A DNA stretch of 64,000 nt, taken from the NCBI RefSeq assembly GCF_949987535.1, contig NC_080075.1, forward strand, positions 39,864,269 through 39,928,268, given 5' to 3'. Positions 1 through 11,416 of this stretch are shown one piece after another. Each line of letters opens with the position of its first letter. Within the stretch, counting starts at the first letter, position 1. This DNA comes from Balaenoptera acutorostrata. Its lineage: Eukaryota; Chordata; Mammalia; Artiodactyla; Balaenopteridae. The notes beneath the pieces are model-generated. The model had not been told where the DNA came from. It searched no databases and was given only the letters and a program-made list of their open reading frames with translations. Made by a program: the position numbers and the translations under genes.

Positions 1-729
1 AAATCGTGGAAAAAATGCACTTCAACTAGATACTGGTCTCTTTGGAATAATGGAAAATTGTGTGCAGCAAAATATTTGAAATGAGCATCAGCAAACAAGA
101 TGTTTGTATTAACAGGAACCTAGAAAATGGCTATGCAAAGGTCAACACTGATCTTTAAATATTAGTGAAATTTAATTTGTTGCATGTAATGAGTAGAAGG
201 AAGAGGAGGAAGCAGGCCACAATGAGGAAGCCATTGATGAACTGTCCAAATGTCAAAACTGCTTGCAGTACAGAAAATGTTAAATTGACATGATCTGTTT
301 ACCTAAAGGTGAATTAAACAGTTTGAACAATGCTCTAGAGAAATATTTTCCAAATTTAAGTATAACAGGAGATTTATAAAGATTTTTGCCATAATTTATT
401 TTGGGAAAATGAGGAGACTCCTACTATTCTTTCTAGGCGTAGAATTTCTTCTAACCTCTTTAAGAAAGTATGATGCACAGTTTCTCTTGAAACAGGAATC
501 TATTGCCATTTGCGTCATCTAGAAATAACATCACCTGACCAATTGTTAGCAGCTATGAAGAATCACCCTGGCCATGACACTCTGCACAGCACTAGCTGAA
601 TTGAGTTCAGAGAGTTTTCTGTGGTGTTATGCCCAGTTTTAAAAAAAAATGTGAATTCTATGTTCTCTTATTTTCTTCATGTATAAAGTTGATGAAAAAT
701 TTTTAAAAGAATTAAATATGTCTAATGTA
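1..729. other. AT-rich non-coding sequence, nothing recognised
   Basis: Intron or upstream sequence of the WDPCP region. I see no open frame, splice-bounded exon or repeat that I can name. Confidence 0.5.
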
Positions 730-1488
730 TGTAACCAAGGTTTAATATTAATGCACAGAGAATGGGACAGAGAACTCAATAGAAAGATGGGCAAAAGCTA
801 GGAACAGGTAATTTATAGAAGAAACAAGATTGTTAAAAAAAATACATGAAATGATGTTTGATCCCTTTAATGAATGGAAAAATGAAACTTAAAACTACAA
901 GAATCCATTTTTCACCTACCAGATTGGCAAAAATTTAAAACTTTGTTAATGTTCCATGTTACTGAGGACATAGGAAAAAGGGTAGTCATGTTATTGGTGG
1001 ACATGTAAATTGGTACTGTCAATCTTGGTGGCCTGTTTGGCAGTACCTATTAAAATGTAAGGTGTGCATGTATATTTTCATAGTATTATTATTTGTAAGA
1101 TGAAAAGAAGAAACAATTGTGTTCATTAAGGGAATGGTTAAGTAAATTATGATCAGTATACAGTGGAACATCTGGTAGCTATTAAAAACAATGAGGTAAA
1201 TCTTTATATGCTAACAAGGGTATCCATGCTGTCGTATTCAGTGAAAAAAAAAAGCAAATTGTTGAGTAAAATCCTGTCTTTACTAAAACACAAAACAAGT
1301 CAATGTGGGTGTGGACATACTGTAAGTACCTACAGAAGTTCTGGAAGGCCACCTGCCATGTTGTGTAGTGGCTCCCTTCAGAGCGGGGAGGGGCTCTGGG
1401 AAGGGAACACATTTGTTTTAACATCAAATACTTCAGTATTGTTTGCATTTTTTTAAACAATAAGCATGTATTACATGCTTTTTGCTCC
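730..1488 (+). repeat. Old L1 3' end (L1M or HAL1 type)
   Basis: Degraded sense-strand L1 sequence. Recognisable parts are the 'gggcaaaag' segment near 790, a 'ggtggacatgtaaattggta' segment near 1000, and the classic ending with 'ctggaagg', a gggagggg patch and 'ttaaacaataagcatgtatta' near 1455-1474. No coding capacity remains. Confidence 0.7.
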
Positions 1489-1662
1489 TACCATTTCACT
1501 GCTTAGTGTTATTTGTTAAATCTAAAGTTTTGTAAGTTGAAGTATTTATTACCTTTTAGCATTTATTGACTAATTACAGTGGGTGCTCATTATCAGATAA
1601 ATATGTTCTGAATATTTACGTTTAATATTTAGGTTGTAAAGGTGTTCTAGACTTCTGAAGTG

Positions 1663-1718
1663 ATCTAGATCTTTATATGCTATGAGATAATGTGATATAG
1701 CATAGAAAAGATCTAGAT
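1663..1718. repeat. Imperfect inverted repeat (hairpin) with 21-22 bp arms
   Basis: The left arm 1663-1683 (atctagatctttatatgctat) pairs with the right arm 1697-1718 across a 13-bp loop. There is a small bulge near the middle. It may be a fragment of a miniature inverted-repeat element, but no target-site duplication was found. Confidence 0.6.
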
Positions 1719-1859
1719 ATATTTAAAATAATTTAATAACATTTGAAGATAAATGTCACTAAGGAAGCTAGGACATTTATTTGATAACTATTGTTTGAGT
1801 AAAATTTAAGGATAACATTTTCAGTGTTATAGGCAATTAGTTATGTAATGCCCACTAAT

Positions 1860-2075
1860 AATTTTCAGCGCTTTTCATCTTCAGAACATTATACAGCATT
1901 AATTAATCCTTACAGCAGTCTTAGAAATGTAGGTCAATATCATTATCCCTGTTTTTGTTAGTGGGGAAATTGAGGCAGAGAGGTTGAATGATTTGGGGTA
2001 AGTTTGTTACAGCCTTGTTAGAATTAAGGCATTTGGGTTCAGAGCCCAGCATTTAGAGCAATAGAATCACACCTT
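1860..2075 (-). repeat. MIR SINE, antisense
   Basis: Matches the reverse of the MIR consensus: 'attaatccttacagcagtc', 'cattatccctg', 'ggaaattgaggcagagaggtt', and a damaged tRNA-like end near 2030-2060. Confidence 0.75.
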
Positions 2076-2379
2076 CTTTAGAAGACTTAATCTTTGTGTC
2101 CTTGATAAAACTCTATTTCTCATTAAACCATGATGAGATCATCTCTATATTAAAATTCAGAAACAACAAGTTTGATCACTATATAACCACTTAAAAACAC
2201 ACACCATTTTCTCCTCCATGCCTTTTCTGGCACTATATTGGCTTAATCTGTCTTTTCCATTGTCTCCTTGTTGGAGAATTACCGAAATATCTATCCTTGA
2301 CTTTATTTTTCTTCTGGGATCTTTTTCAGTAGCTTTAGCTTTACTTTCTATTTAGAAAATTCCAAAATAGTTTTTATAT
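2076..2379. other. Non-coding sequence, nothing recognised
   Basis: AT-rich sequence between a MIR and an L2 fragment. No feature can be supported. Confidence 0.4.
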
Positions 2380-3690
2380 AGTTCAGACCCCCTTTCTATA
2401 TTTCTAGCTATCAGCTAGACATTTCTACTCATATCAACCCTTATAACTTGAACTCCCACTGTGTCTGAAATTCAGTTTATTGACAACAAAACTTGCTCCT
2501 CTTCTAGACTGACCTGTTTCTATGTATGTTTCAATCCAAGTCCTGCCCTTGAAACTAGGATAAACCAGGTGGGAACAGGTCTGGGTAAGGGGTTCCTGGG
2601 AACCAGGTGTGGCCAGAACAGTGGTATTTGAGTCCTTTGCCAGGGTGAAGAAGCTGAATCACAGTCTAAGGAAGATGAAGAGCCAGATTACAAACTGAAA
2701 GGCAAGACTAAAGTATAACAGGAGACCGAGTGGCCAGGTCAGTGGCTAGGAAAATTGAGGTTGTTGGTTGAGTAGTTGAGTCAGTCGTTGTGAACAGAAT
2801 GCGCTGGTACTCTTTTACTGGCACATGATGATGGAGGCATGTCGGCTCAGTAGAGCCATGTTCAAGGCAAGGGTCATGTCTGTACAGATCCCTATCTCAT
2901 GGTGGTCACTCTGGATTCTTCCTTCTTCTTCATTTCCACAATTCATCAGTTCCCATATGCCTTTGATACTTTATTCAAATGAATCTGATTCTTTTTTTAC
3001 ATTCCAACTTCCACCATCCCAATTTAAGTCCTTGTTGCTAAATATTGGTGTTGCCTGTTACTTTATTACCTTTCTAACAGATCACTTGTATAAAAAAATC
3101 CCTCCAATATTCCCATGCACAAAGTTAATCTTCCAACAACAATTGTGATCTGTTGATTACCGTTTCTAAAATACCTTACCAGATCAGAAACTATTCATAA
3201 TTTCTCAGTAGCCACCTAACAAGATATAAAGTCCTAATTCCTAAGTTTGGCATTTAAAGACTTACTTAGTATGGCCCTGATTTATCTCTTCTATTTGTGC
3301 ACCAAACCAATTGCTTACTACCTCTTAAATATGCCTTGCATCTTTCTGTCTAACTTATGTTTTTGTATATTGTTCCCTCCTTTTTCTCCCTCTCCCTTTA
3401 TCAAAATCAGAATTCTTCAATGTCCTCTACTTTATAAGAAAATTTCTTTATTATCAAACTAGAACATCTACTGAACACCCACAGCCCTTTGCTTATGTTG
3501 CTAAATTTGCACTTATCACAAACTTCATATTGTTTTTGTGATTATTTTATCTGCTATACTAGATTTTAGCTATTTGATAGTAGAGACCCTGATTTATAAA
3601 TCCTGTATCTGTGACTCAGTAAAATGTCAAACACCTAAGGTGCTCAAAGTATTTGTGATATTTAATTAATAATTAGATATCATAGGACTC
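2380..3690 (+). repeat. L2 LINE fragment, sense, interrupted at about 2530-2885
   Basis: The pyrimidine-rich L2 sense strand is seen at 2380-2525 ('cagaccccctttctatattt', 'cttgctcctcttctagactg') and again at about 2890-3690. The second part has 'ataaagtcctaattcctaag', 'tttgcttatgttgct', 'gcacttatcacaaacttcat' and the 3' region 'aggtgctcaaa'. About 350 bp in between has a different, purine-rich composition and may be a later insertion whose family I cannot name. Confidence 0.65.
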
Positions 3691-3899
3691 TGAGGTACAA
3701 ATGACCCCAGTGTACCTACTAATCTAGTCTTTTGTTAGAGTATGTTCAATCTAAGCTTGAGGTCTCTTTGAGACTCCTCTGCCCTTTTACACAAACTTTA
3801 TCATTGCATGATTGTTTGATTTAGTGTTGAATATTTCAAAAATCTTTATTTCTGATAATGTGACATTGATTAAATATGTTCATGCATATCTTAACAGGT

Positions 3900-3914
3900 A
3901 ATTAATGTAATTTT
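3900..3914. repeat. Left target-site duplication of the full-length L1
   Basis: aattaatgtaatttt, repeated exactly at 12390-12404. It is immediately followed by the poly(T) run that is the reversed poly(A) tail. Confidence 0.88.
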
Positions 3915-3973
3915 TTTTTTTTTTTGAATGCAATGGGCAGTTGTTGAATTTTTTTTTTTTTTTTTTTTTTTTT

Positions 3974-4260
3974 ATCAACAACCTGAGGTTTATTGGAAAT
4001 GTCGAATTTCTGCCTTAGGGTTTCCGAAGTGTAATGAATCAGATATTTGTTGTTTCTTCTAAGTTATTAATTACAAAGCTAGAGAGATCCGTGGTTTATG
4101 GCAGTCTTAGGACTAAATAAATGTGTGAAAAGAGGGCTCTCAGCTTATCCAGTCACACGACTTCAGCCAGCACAGAGCGTCTTCGGATGATCCAGGGAGA
4201 AGGCTTGGAGATACTCTCCCACGAGGGCGAGCCAGTGGGTCTCTTTAGGATGTCACAGCT
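3974..4260 (-). other. Sequence resembling a polyadenylated mRNA 3' end (inside the L1 insertion)
   Basis: Read on the minus strand, this ends with AATAAA (reverse at 3989-3994), 15 bases, then a run of A (3951-3973 in reverse). After that come 25 bases and the terminal poly(A) of the L1 insertion. The GC-richer part at 4150-4250 contains a short open stretch on the minus strand ending in a stop codon, which could be the tail of a cellular coding sequence, but I do not recognise it. It could be native L1 3' UTR, a transduced gene 3' end, or a separate retrocopy. Confidence 0.45.
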
Positions 4261-5349
4261 TTCAGTGAGCTATTGATAAATGTTAAATTATAGTGAAAGT
4301 CAAATATGAGATGAAGTTTACATAGAAAGTAGAAGCCTAAAATGTAAATCCTGTAGTATATATAGTAAGGAGAGAGAGTGTATTACACAAACAATTATAT
4401 CACAGTCTGATAAATGCTGCCATATGAGAAATACAGGCTGCTTCTCTTCTTTCTCTCTCTCTCCCTATCTCTCTTCCAATTTCTCTACCTCTTTCTTTTC
4501 TCCCCAGTTTTTCTTCTCCCTGCAGAGACCAAAAGCTGCTGCTGATCTGTTTGACTTCCTTTTTTCCCCACCTCAGGGCCCTGCTTTGTAAGTGTTCTCA
4601 GTGGGATCTACATTATCTTCATCTCAGCTGTTTGCTTTTTCAGAAAATATTTTGTTTTCTATTTCATTTTTTTTTTTTTCCACACACACACACACTGTAT
4701 TTTATTTTTACAAGAGATAGATAGACTGACACCAAGCATTGTACATGGATGACCACAACAAAAGCAACAATGATTGCAATTACCAAACATGAAACACACT
4801 TATACTATGTCATAATATTGACATTCAGTCCAGTAATCCTCCACTGTAACAGCTCCTTTACTTTGCAGTGAAAATTGATTTGTATATTCTTTTCCTCTGA
4901 GTCCTTGTGGGATTTTTTTTTTAAATTCAGACAGAAAGTCACAAAAATTATACTCATCCTCATCAGTTCACTCAGTCCCATGTAATTAATTTCTTTTTTT
5001 TCATCTTGATCTTTTGTTAGCAGTTTTATGAGTTCATCAGTTTTTCATTAGAGTTCTGAAAATGCTTATTCATTCAGTTCAGCAGTACAGTCAGTTACCA
5101 GAAACCTGTACTTGTCAGAGTCTTTTCCATGAATTTCTTGAAGATGAAACTCTTTTATAGGAACATATTTGCAAAATCATCAGAGTACACCCAGAACTGT
5201 CTGTAAATGACAAAAGACTTAAAAATGACCATGGTTAAAGATTTGATGAAAGTTCATAATAATGCAGTTGACAAGAAAATTAGTTATTTCTGAGATATAC
5301 ATTTTAAAGTAATAACTAGGATTATTACTTATAACATTATACCAGAACA
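4261..5349 (-). other. 3' region of the L1 insertion, non-coding
   Basis: About 1.1 kb with no open frame. It contains pyrimidine-rich sequence at 4440-4520, a poly(T) plus (CA)n stretch at 4668-4695 next to TTTATT signals (reverse AATAAA), and otherwise unique-looking AT-rich sequence. The second poly(T)/TTTATT pair again looks like a reversed polyadenylation end. Confidence 0.5.
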
Positions 5350-6057
5350 TATAAGATTTTTAGACGTTTCCTGTAATGTCTGAAACATTTATATTAACAT
5401 ATTTCCATACATATTTCCATACAAATACAAATATAAGATTTTTAGAAATTTCATGTAATGTCTGAAACATTTATATTAACATATTTCCATACATATTTCC
5501 ATACAAATACAAATATAAGATTTTTAGAAATTTCATGTAATGTCTGAAACATTTATATTAACATATTTCCATACATATTTCCATACAAATACAAATATAA
5601 GATTTTTAGAAATTTCATGTAATGTCTGAAACATTTATATTAACATATTTCCATACATATTTCCATACAAATACAAGATTTTTAGAAATTTCATGTAATG
5701 TCTGAAACATTTATATTAACATATTTCCATACATATTTCCATACAAATACAAATATAAGATTTTTAGAAATTTCATGTAATGTCTGAAACATTTATATTA
5801 ACATATTTCCATACATATTTCCATACAAATACAAGATTTTTAGAAATTTCATGTAATGTCTGAAACATTTATATTAACATATTTCCATACATATTTCCAT
5901 ACAAATACAAATATAAGATTTTTAGAAATTTCATGTAATGTCTGAAACATTTATATTAACATATTTCCATACATATTTCCATACAAATACAAATATAAGA
6001 TTTTTAGAAATTTCATGTAATGTCTGAAACATTTATATTAACATATTTCCATACAAA
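5350..6057 (-). repeat. Minisatellite, nine units of 82 or 76 bp
   Basis: Units start near 5350, 5432, 5514, 5596, 5672, 5754, 5830, 5912 and 5994. Each contains 'gatttttagaaatttcatg', 'tgtctgaaacattt' and two 'atatttccatac' motifs. Units at about 5672 and 5830 lack six bases ('aatata'). The first unit differs slightly (gacgtttcc) and the last is shortened. Units are almost identical, so the array expanded recently. It lies inside the 3' region of the full-length L1. Confidence 0.95.
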
Positions 6058-6289
6058 TAACCCAATGAAAGTTTAGTATTAGTTGTTTTGTTTGTTTTTT
6101 TATACTGCAGGTTCTTATTAGGCATCAGTTTTATACACATCAGTGTATACATGTCAATCCCAATCGCCCAATTCAGCACATCACCATCCCCACCTCATCG
6201 CAGTTTTCCCCCCTTGGTGTCCATATGTCCATTCTCTACATCTGTGTCTCAACTTCTGCCCTGCAAACTGGCTCATCTGTACCATTTTT

Positions 6290-7447
6290 CTACGTTCCAC
6301 ATACATGCATTAACATACGATATTTGTTTTTCTCTTTCTGACTTACTTCACTCTGTATGACAGTCTCTAGATCCATCCACTTCTCAACAAATGACTCAGT
6401 TTCGTTCCTTTTTATGGCTGAATAATATTCCATCGTATATATGTACCACAACTTCTTTATCCATTCGTCTGTTGATGGGCATTTAGGTTGCTTCCATGAC
6501 CTGGCTATTGTAAATAGTGCTGCAATGAACATTCGGGTGCACGTGTCTTTTTGAATTACGGTTTTCTCTGGGTATATGCCCAGTAGTGGGATTGCTGGGT
6601 CATATGCTAATTCTATTTTTAGTTTTTTAAGGAACCTCCATACTGTTCTCCATAGTGGCTGTATCAATTTACATTCCCACCAACAGTGCAAGAGGGTTCC
6701 CTTTTCTCCACACCCTCTCCAGCATTTGTTGTTTGTAGATTTTCTGATGATGCCCATTCTAACAGGAGTGAGGTGATACCTCATTGTAGTTTTGATTTGC
6801 ATTTCTCTAATAATTAGTGATGTTGAGCATCTTTTCATGTGCTTCGTGGCCATCTGTATGTCTTCTTTGGAGAAATGTCTATTTAGGTCTTCTGCCCATT
6901 TTTGGATTGGGGTGTTTGTTTCTTTGATATTGAGCTGAATGAGCTGTTTATATATTTTGGAGATTAATCCTTTGTCCGTTGATTCATTTGCAAATATTTT
7001 CTCCCATTCTGAGGGTTGTCTTTTCGTCTTGTTTATGGTTTCCTTTGCTGTGCAAAAGCTTTGAAGTTTCATTAGGTCCCACTTGTTTATTTTTGTTTTT
7101 ATTTCCATTACTCTAGGAGGTGGATCGAAAAAGATCTTGCTGTGATTTATGTCAAAGAGTGTTCTTCCTATGTTTTCCTCTAAGAGTTTTATAGTGTCCA
7201 GTCTTATATTTAGGTCTCTAATCCATTTTGAGTTTATTTTTGTGTATGGTGTTAGGGAGTATTCTAATTTCATTCTTTTACATGTGGCTGTCCAGTTTTC
7301 CCAGCACCACTTATTGAAGAGACTGTCTTTTCTCCATTGTATATCTTTGCCTCCTTTGTCATAGATTAGTTGACCATAGGTGCGTGGGTTAATCTCTGGG
7401 CTTTCTATCTTGTTCCATTGATCTATGTTTCTGTTTTTGTGCCAGTA
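6290..7447 (-). pseudogene. L1 ORF2, C-terminal part downstream of the SINE insertion
   Basis: This is the remaining roughly 386 codons of ORF2p after the SINE, open to the stop at 6290. It contains the cysteine-rich region ([18 protein letters not shown]) and the conserved C-terminal block around [12 protein letters not shown] and YYSAIKRNE. With the 887 codons before the SINE, the total is about 1,273 codons, which is the normal ORF2p length. It cannot be translated as part of ORF2p because the SINE brings a stop. No other frameshift or stop was found in it. Confidence 0.88.
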
Positions 7448-7459
7448 CCATATTGTCTT

Positions 7460-7791
7460 TTTTTTTTAAGGATTTTCTTTTTAATTAATTAATTTATTTA
7501 TTTTTTTGTCTGTATTGGGTCTTCGGTTCGTGCGAGGGCTTTCTCCAGTTGCGGCAAGCGGGGGCCACTCTTCATCGCGGTGCAGGGACCGCTCTTCATC
7601 GCGGTGCGTGGGCCTTTCTCCATCGCGGCCCCTCCCGTTGCGGGGCACAGGCTCCAGACGCGCAGGCTCAGCAATTGTGGCTCACGGGCCCAGCTGCTCC
7701 GTGGCATGTGGGATCTTCCCAGACCAGGGCTTGAACCCGTGTCCCCTGCATTAGCAGGCAGATTCTCAACCACTGCGCCACCAGGGAAGCC
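7460..7791 (-). mobile_element. CHR-type SINE (tRNA-Glu derived) inserted in L1 ORF2
   Basis: On the minus strand it starts at 7791 with gggcttccctggtggcgcag and has a tRNA-like A box and B box, the CHR body and an AT-rich tail at 7460-7505. The 12-bp duplication ccatattgtctt lies at 7448-7459 and 7792-7803. It carries a second copy of the 'cttcatcgcggtgc' segment (near 7569 and 7596). It inserted after the L1 and inactivated ORF2. Confidence 0.93.
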
Positions 7792-10452
7792 CCATATTGT
7801 CTTGATTACTGTAGCTTTGTAGTATAGTCTGAAGTCAGGAAGTCTGATTCCTCCAGCTCCATTTTTTTGCCTCAAGACTGCTTTGGCTATTCGGGGTCTT
7901 TTGTGTCTCCATACAAATTTTAAGATGATTTGTTCTAGCTCCGTAAAAAATGCCATTGGTAATTTGATAGGGATTGCATTGAATCTGTAGATTGCTTTGG
8001 GTAGTATACTCATTTTCACAATGTTGATTCTTCCAATCCAAGAACATGGTATATCTCTCCATCTGTTGGTATCATCTTTAATTTCTTTCATCAGTGTCTT
8101 ATAGTTTTCTGCATACAGGTCTTTTGTCTCCCTAGGTAGGTTTATTCCTAGGTATTTTATTCTTTTTGTTGCAATGGTAAATGGGAGTGTTTCCATAATT
8201 TCTCTTTCAGATTTTTCATCATTAGTGTATAGGAATGCAAGAGATTTCTGTGCATTAATTTTGTAACCTGCAACTTTACCATATTCATTAATTAGCTCTA
8301 GCAGTTTTCTGGTGGCAGTTTTAGGATTCTCTATGTATAGTATCATGTCATCCGCAAACAGTGACAGTTTTACTTCTTCTTTTCCAATTTGTATTCCTTT
8401 TATTTCTTTTTCTTCTCTGATTGCCGTGGCTAGGACTTCCAGAACTATGTTGAATAATAGTGGTGAGAGTGGACATCCTTGTCTCGTTCCTGATCTTAGA
8501 GGAAATGCTTTCAGTTTTTCACCATTGAGAATGATGTTTGCTGTGGGTTTGTCATATATGGCCTTTATTATGTTGAGGTAGGTTCCCTCTATGCCCACTT
8601 TCTGGAGAGTTTTTATCATAAATGGGTGTTGAATTTTGTCAAAAGCTTTTTCTGCATCTATTGAGATGATCATATGGTTTTTATTCTTCAATTTGTTAAT
8701 ATGGTGTATCACATTGATTGATTTGCGTATATTGAAGAATCCTTGCATCCCTGGGATAAATCCCACTTGATCGTGGTGTATGATCCTTTTAATGTGTTGT
8801 TGGATTCTGTTTGCTAGTATTTTGTTGAGGATTTTTGCATCTATATTCATCAGTGATATTGGTCTGTAATTTTCTTTTTTTGTAGTGTCTTTGTCTGGTT
8901 TTGGTATCAGGGTGATGGTGGCCTCATAGAATGAGTTTGGGAGAGTTCCTTCCTCTGCAATTTTTTGGAAGAGTTTGAGAAGGATGGGTGTTAGCTCTTC
9001 TCTAAATGTTTGATAGAATTCACCTGTGAAGCCATCTGGTCCTGGACTTTTGTTTGTTGGAAGATTTTTAATCACAGTTTCAATTTCATTACTTGTGATT
9101 GGTCTGTTGATATTTTCTGTTTCTTCCTGATTCAGTCTTGGAAGGTTATACCTTTCTAAGAATTTGTCCATTTCTTCCAGGTTGTCCATTTTATTGGCAT
9201 AAAGTTGCTTGTAGTAGTCTCTTAGGATGTTTTGTATTTCTGCGGTGTCTGTTGTAACTTCTCCTTTTTCATTTCTGATTTTATTGATTTGAGTCCTCTC
9301 CCTCTTTTTCTTGATGAGTCTGGCTAATGGCTTATCAATTTTGTTTACCTTCTCAAAGAACCAACTTTTAGTTTTATTGATCTTTGCTATTGTTTTCTTT
9401 GTTTCTATTTCATTTATTTCTGCTCTGATCTTTATGATTTCTTTCCTTCTGCTAACTTTGGGTTTTGTTTGTTCTTCTTTCTCTAGTTTCTTTAGGTGTA
9501 AAGTTAGATTGTTTACTTGAGATTTTTCTTGTTTCTTTAGGTAGGCTTGTATGGCTATAAACTTCCCTCTTAGAACCGCTTTTGCTGCATCCCATAGGTT
9601 TTGGGTCGTCGTGTTTTCATTGTCATTTGTCTCTAGGTATTTTTTTATTTCCTGTTTGATTTCTTCAGTGATCTCTTGGTTATTTAGTAACGTATTGTTT
9701 AGCCTCCATGTGTTTGTCTTTTTTACGTTTTTTTCCCTGTAATTCATTTCTAATCTCATAGCGTTGTGGTCAGAAAAGATGCTTGATATGATTTCAATTT
9801 TCTTAAATTTACTGAGGCTTGATTTGTGACCCAAGATGTGATCTATCCTGGAGAATGTTCCGTGTGCACTTGAGAAGAACGTGTAATCTGCCGTTTTTGG
9901 ATGGAATGTCCTATATATATCAATTAAATCTATCTGGTCTATTGTGTCATTTAAAGCTTCTGTTTCCTTATTTATTTTCATTTTGGATGATCTGTCCATT
10001 GGTGTAAGTGAGGTGTTAAAGTCCCCCACTATTATTGTGTTACTGTCGATTTCCTCTTTTAGAGCTGTTAGCAGTTGCCTTATGTATTGAGGTGCTCCTA
10101 TGTTGGGTGCATATATATTTATAATTGTTATATCTTCTTCTTGGATTGATCCCTGGATCATTATGTAGTGTCCTTCCTTGTCTCTTGTAACATTCTTTAT
10201 TTTAAAGTCTATTTTATCTGATATGAGTATAGCTACTCCAGCTTTCTTTTGATTTCCATTTGCATGGAATATCTTTTTCCATCCCCTCACTTTCAGTCTG
10301 TATGTGTCCCTAGGTCTGAAGTGGGTCTCTTGTAGACAGCATATATATGGGTCTTGTTTTTGTATCCATTCAGCCAGTCTATGTCTTTTGGTTGGGGCAT
10401 TTAATCCATTCACGTTTAAGGTAATTATCGATATGTATGTTCCTATGACCAT
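7498..10452 (-). CDS. L1 ORF2p (endonuclease-reverse transcriptase), C-terminus replaced by SINE-encoded residues
   Basis: ORF2p makes the nick and reverse-transcribes L1 RNA. The frame of 984 codons starts at the ATG at 10452, 58 bp after ORF1. Residues 1-240 are the APE-type endonuclease, with [14 protein letters not shown], the QETHF catalytic Glu, [14 protein letters not shown] and SDHNAM. The reverse transcriptase domain follows, with [42 protein letters not shown] and the catalytic FADD at 8347-8358 (LFADDMILY). From about residue 888 ([15 protein letters not shown]) the sequence is translated SINE and ends at a stop in it, so the cysteine-rich C-terminus is missing. The EN and RT motifs look complete, but the protein should be inactive for full retrotransposition. 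Confidence 0.92.
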   Translation of the reverse strand: MVIGTYISIITLNVNGLNAPTKRHRLAEWIQKQDPYICCLQETHFRPRDTYRLKVRGWKKIFHANGNQKKAGVAILISDKIDFKIKNVTRDKEGHYIMIQGSIQEEDITIINIYAPNIGAPQYIRQLLTALKEEIDSNTIIVGDFNTSLTPMDRSSKMKINKETEALNDTIDQIDLIDIYRTFHPKTADYTFFSSAHGTFSRIDHILGHKSSLSKFKKIEIISSIFSDHNAMRLEMNYREKNVKKTNTWRLNNTLLNNQEITEEIKQEIKKYLETNDNENTTTQNLWDAAKAVLRGKFIAIQAYLKKQEKSQVNNLTLHLKKLEKEEQTKPKVSRRKEIIKIRAEINEIETKKTIAKINKTKSWFFEKVNKIDKPLARLIKKKRERTQINKIRNEKGEVTTDTAEIQNILRDYYKQLYANKMDNLEEMDKFLERYNLPRLNQEETENINRPITSNEIETVIKNLPTNKSPGPDGFTGEFYQTFREELTPILLKLFQKIAEEGTLPNSFYEATITLIPKPDKDTTKKENYRPISLMNIDAKILNKILANRIQQHIKRIIHHDQVGFIPGMQGFFNIRKSINVIHHINKLKNKNHMIISIDAEKAFDKIQHPFMIKTLQKVGIEGTYLNIIKAIYDKPTANIILNGEKLKAFPLRSGTRQGCPLSPLLFNIVLEVLATAIREEKEIKGIQIGKEEVKLSLFADDMILYIENPKTATRKLLELINEYGKVAGYKINAQKSLAFLYTNDEKSEREIMETLPFTIATKRIKYLGINLPRETKDLYAENYKTLMKEIKDDTNRWRDIPCSWIGRINIVKMSILPKAIYRFNAIPIKLPMAFFTELEQIILKFVWRHKRPRIAKAVLRQKNGAGGIRLPDFRLYYKATVIKTIWGFPGGAVVENLPANAGDTGSSPGLGRSHMPRSSWAREPQLLSLRVWSLCPATGGAAMEKGPRTAMKSGPCTAMKSGPRLPQLEKALARTEDPIQTKK

Positions 10453-10510
10453 TTTCTTAATTGTTTTGGGTTTGTTTTTGTAGGTCCTTTTCTTCTCTTG
10501 TGTTTCCCAC

Positions 10511-11416
10511 TTAGAGAAGTTCCTTTAGCATTTGTTGTAGAGCTGGTTTGGTGGTGCTGAATTCTCTTAGCTTTTGCTTGTCTGTAAAGCTTTTGATTTC
10601 TCCATCAAATCTAAATGAGATCCTTGCTGGGTAGAGTAATCTTGGTTGTAGGTTCTTCCCTTTCATCACTTTAAGTATTTCATGCCACTCCCTTCTGGCT
10701 TGCAGAGTTTCTGCTGAGAAATCAGCTGTTAACCTTATGGGGGTTCCCTTGTATGTTATTTGTCGTTTTTCCCTTGCTGCTTTCAATAATTTTTCTTTGT
10801 CTTTAATTTTTGCCACTTTGATTACTATGTGTCTCGGCGTGTTTCTCCTTGGGTTTATTCTGTATGGGACTCTCTGCGCTTCCTGGACTTGGGTGGCTAT
10901 TTCCTTTCCCATGTTAGGGAAGTTTTCGATTATAATCTCTTCAAATATTTTCTCTGGTCCTTTCTCTCTCTCTTCTCCTTCTGGGACCCCTATAATGCGA
11001 ATGTTGTTGCGTTTAATGTTGTCCCAGAGGTCTCTTAGGCTGTCTTCATTTCTTTTTATTCTTTTTTCTTTAGTCTGTTCCGCAGCAGTGAATTCCACCA
11101 TTCTGTCTTCCAGGTCACTTATCCGTTCTTCTGCCTCAGTTATTCTGCTATTGATTCCTTCTAGTGTAGTTTTCATTTCAGTTATTGTATTGGTCATCTC
11201 TGTTTGTTTGTTCTTTAATTCTTCTAGGTCTTTGTTAATCATTTCTTGCATCTTCTCAATCTTTGCCTCCATTCTTATTCCGAGGTCCTGGATCATCTTC
11301 ACTATCATTATTCTGAATTCTTTTTCTGGAAGGTTGCCTATCTCCACTTCATTTAGTTGTTTTTCTGGGGTTTTTTCTTGTTCCTTCATCTGGTACATAG
11401 CCCTCTGCCTTTTCAT
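10511..11416 (-). CDS. L1 ORF1p (RNA-binding chaperone), intact
   Basis: An intact frame of 301 codons. ORF1p forms trimers, coats L1 RNA and acts as a nucleic-acid chaperone. The N-terminal half (about residues 30-115) is a long charged coiled coil rich in E, K, I and L with heptad spacing ([31 protein letters not shown]). The RRM-like domain follows with [12 protein letters not shown], then the C-terminal domain with [20 protein letters not shown] and [14 protein letters not shown]. Length is normal for the family. No stop or frameshift, in contrast to the two other large L1s here. Confidence 0.93.
   Translation of the reverse strand: MKRQRAMYQMKEQEKTPEKQLNEVEIGNLPEKEFRIMIVKMIQDLGIRMEAKIEKMQEMINKDLEELKNKQTEMTNTITEMKTTLEGINSRITEAEERISDLEDRMVEFTAAEQTKEKRIKRNEDSLRDLWDNIKRNNIRIIGVPEGEEREKGPEKIFEEIIIENFPNMGKEIATQVQEAQRVPYRINPRRNTPRHIVIKVAKIKDKEKLLKAAREKRQITYKGTPIRLTADFSAETLQARREWHEILKVMKGKNLQPRLLYPARISFRFDGEIKSFTDKQKLREFSTTKPALQQMLKELL

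Noticed and set aside
2825..3148. 107-codon open frame
   Set aside because: Falls in L2-derived and flanking sequence, with no splice context or recognisable domain.
5350..6057. Regularly spaced repeats resembling a CRISPR array
   Set aside because: Units are directly adjacent with no variable spacers and lie within mammalian retrotransposon sequence, so this is a minisatellite.
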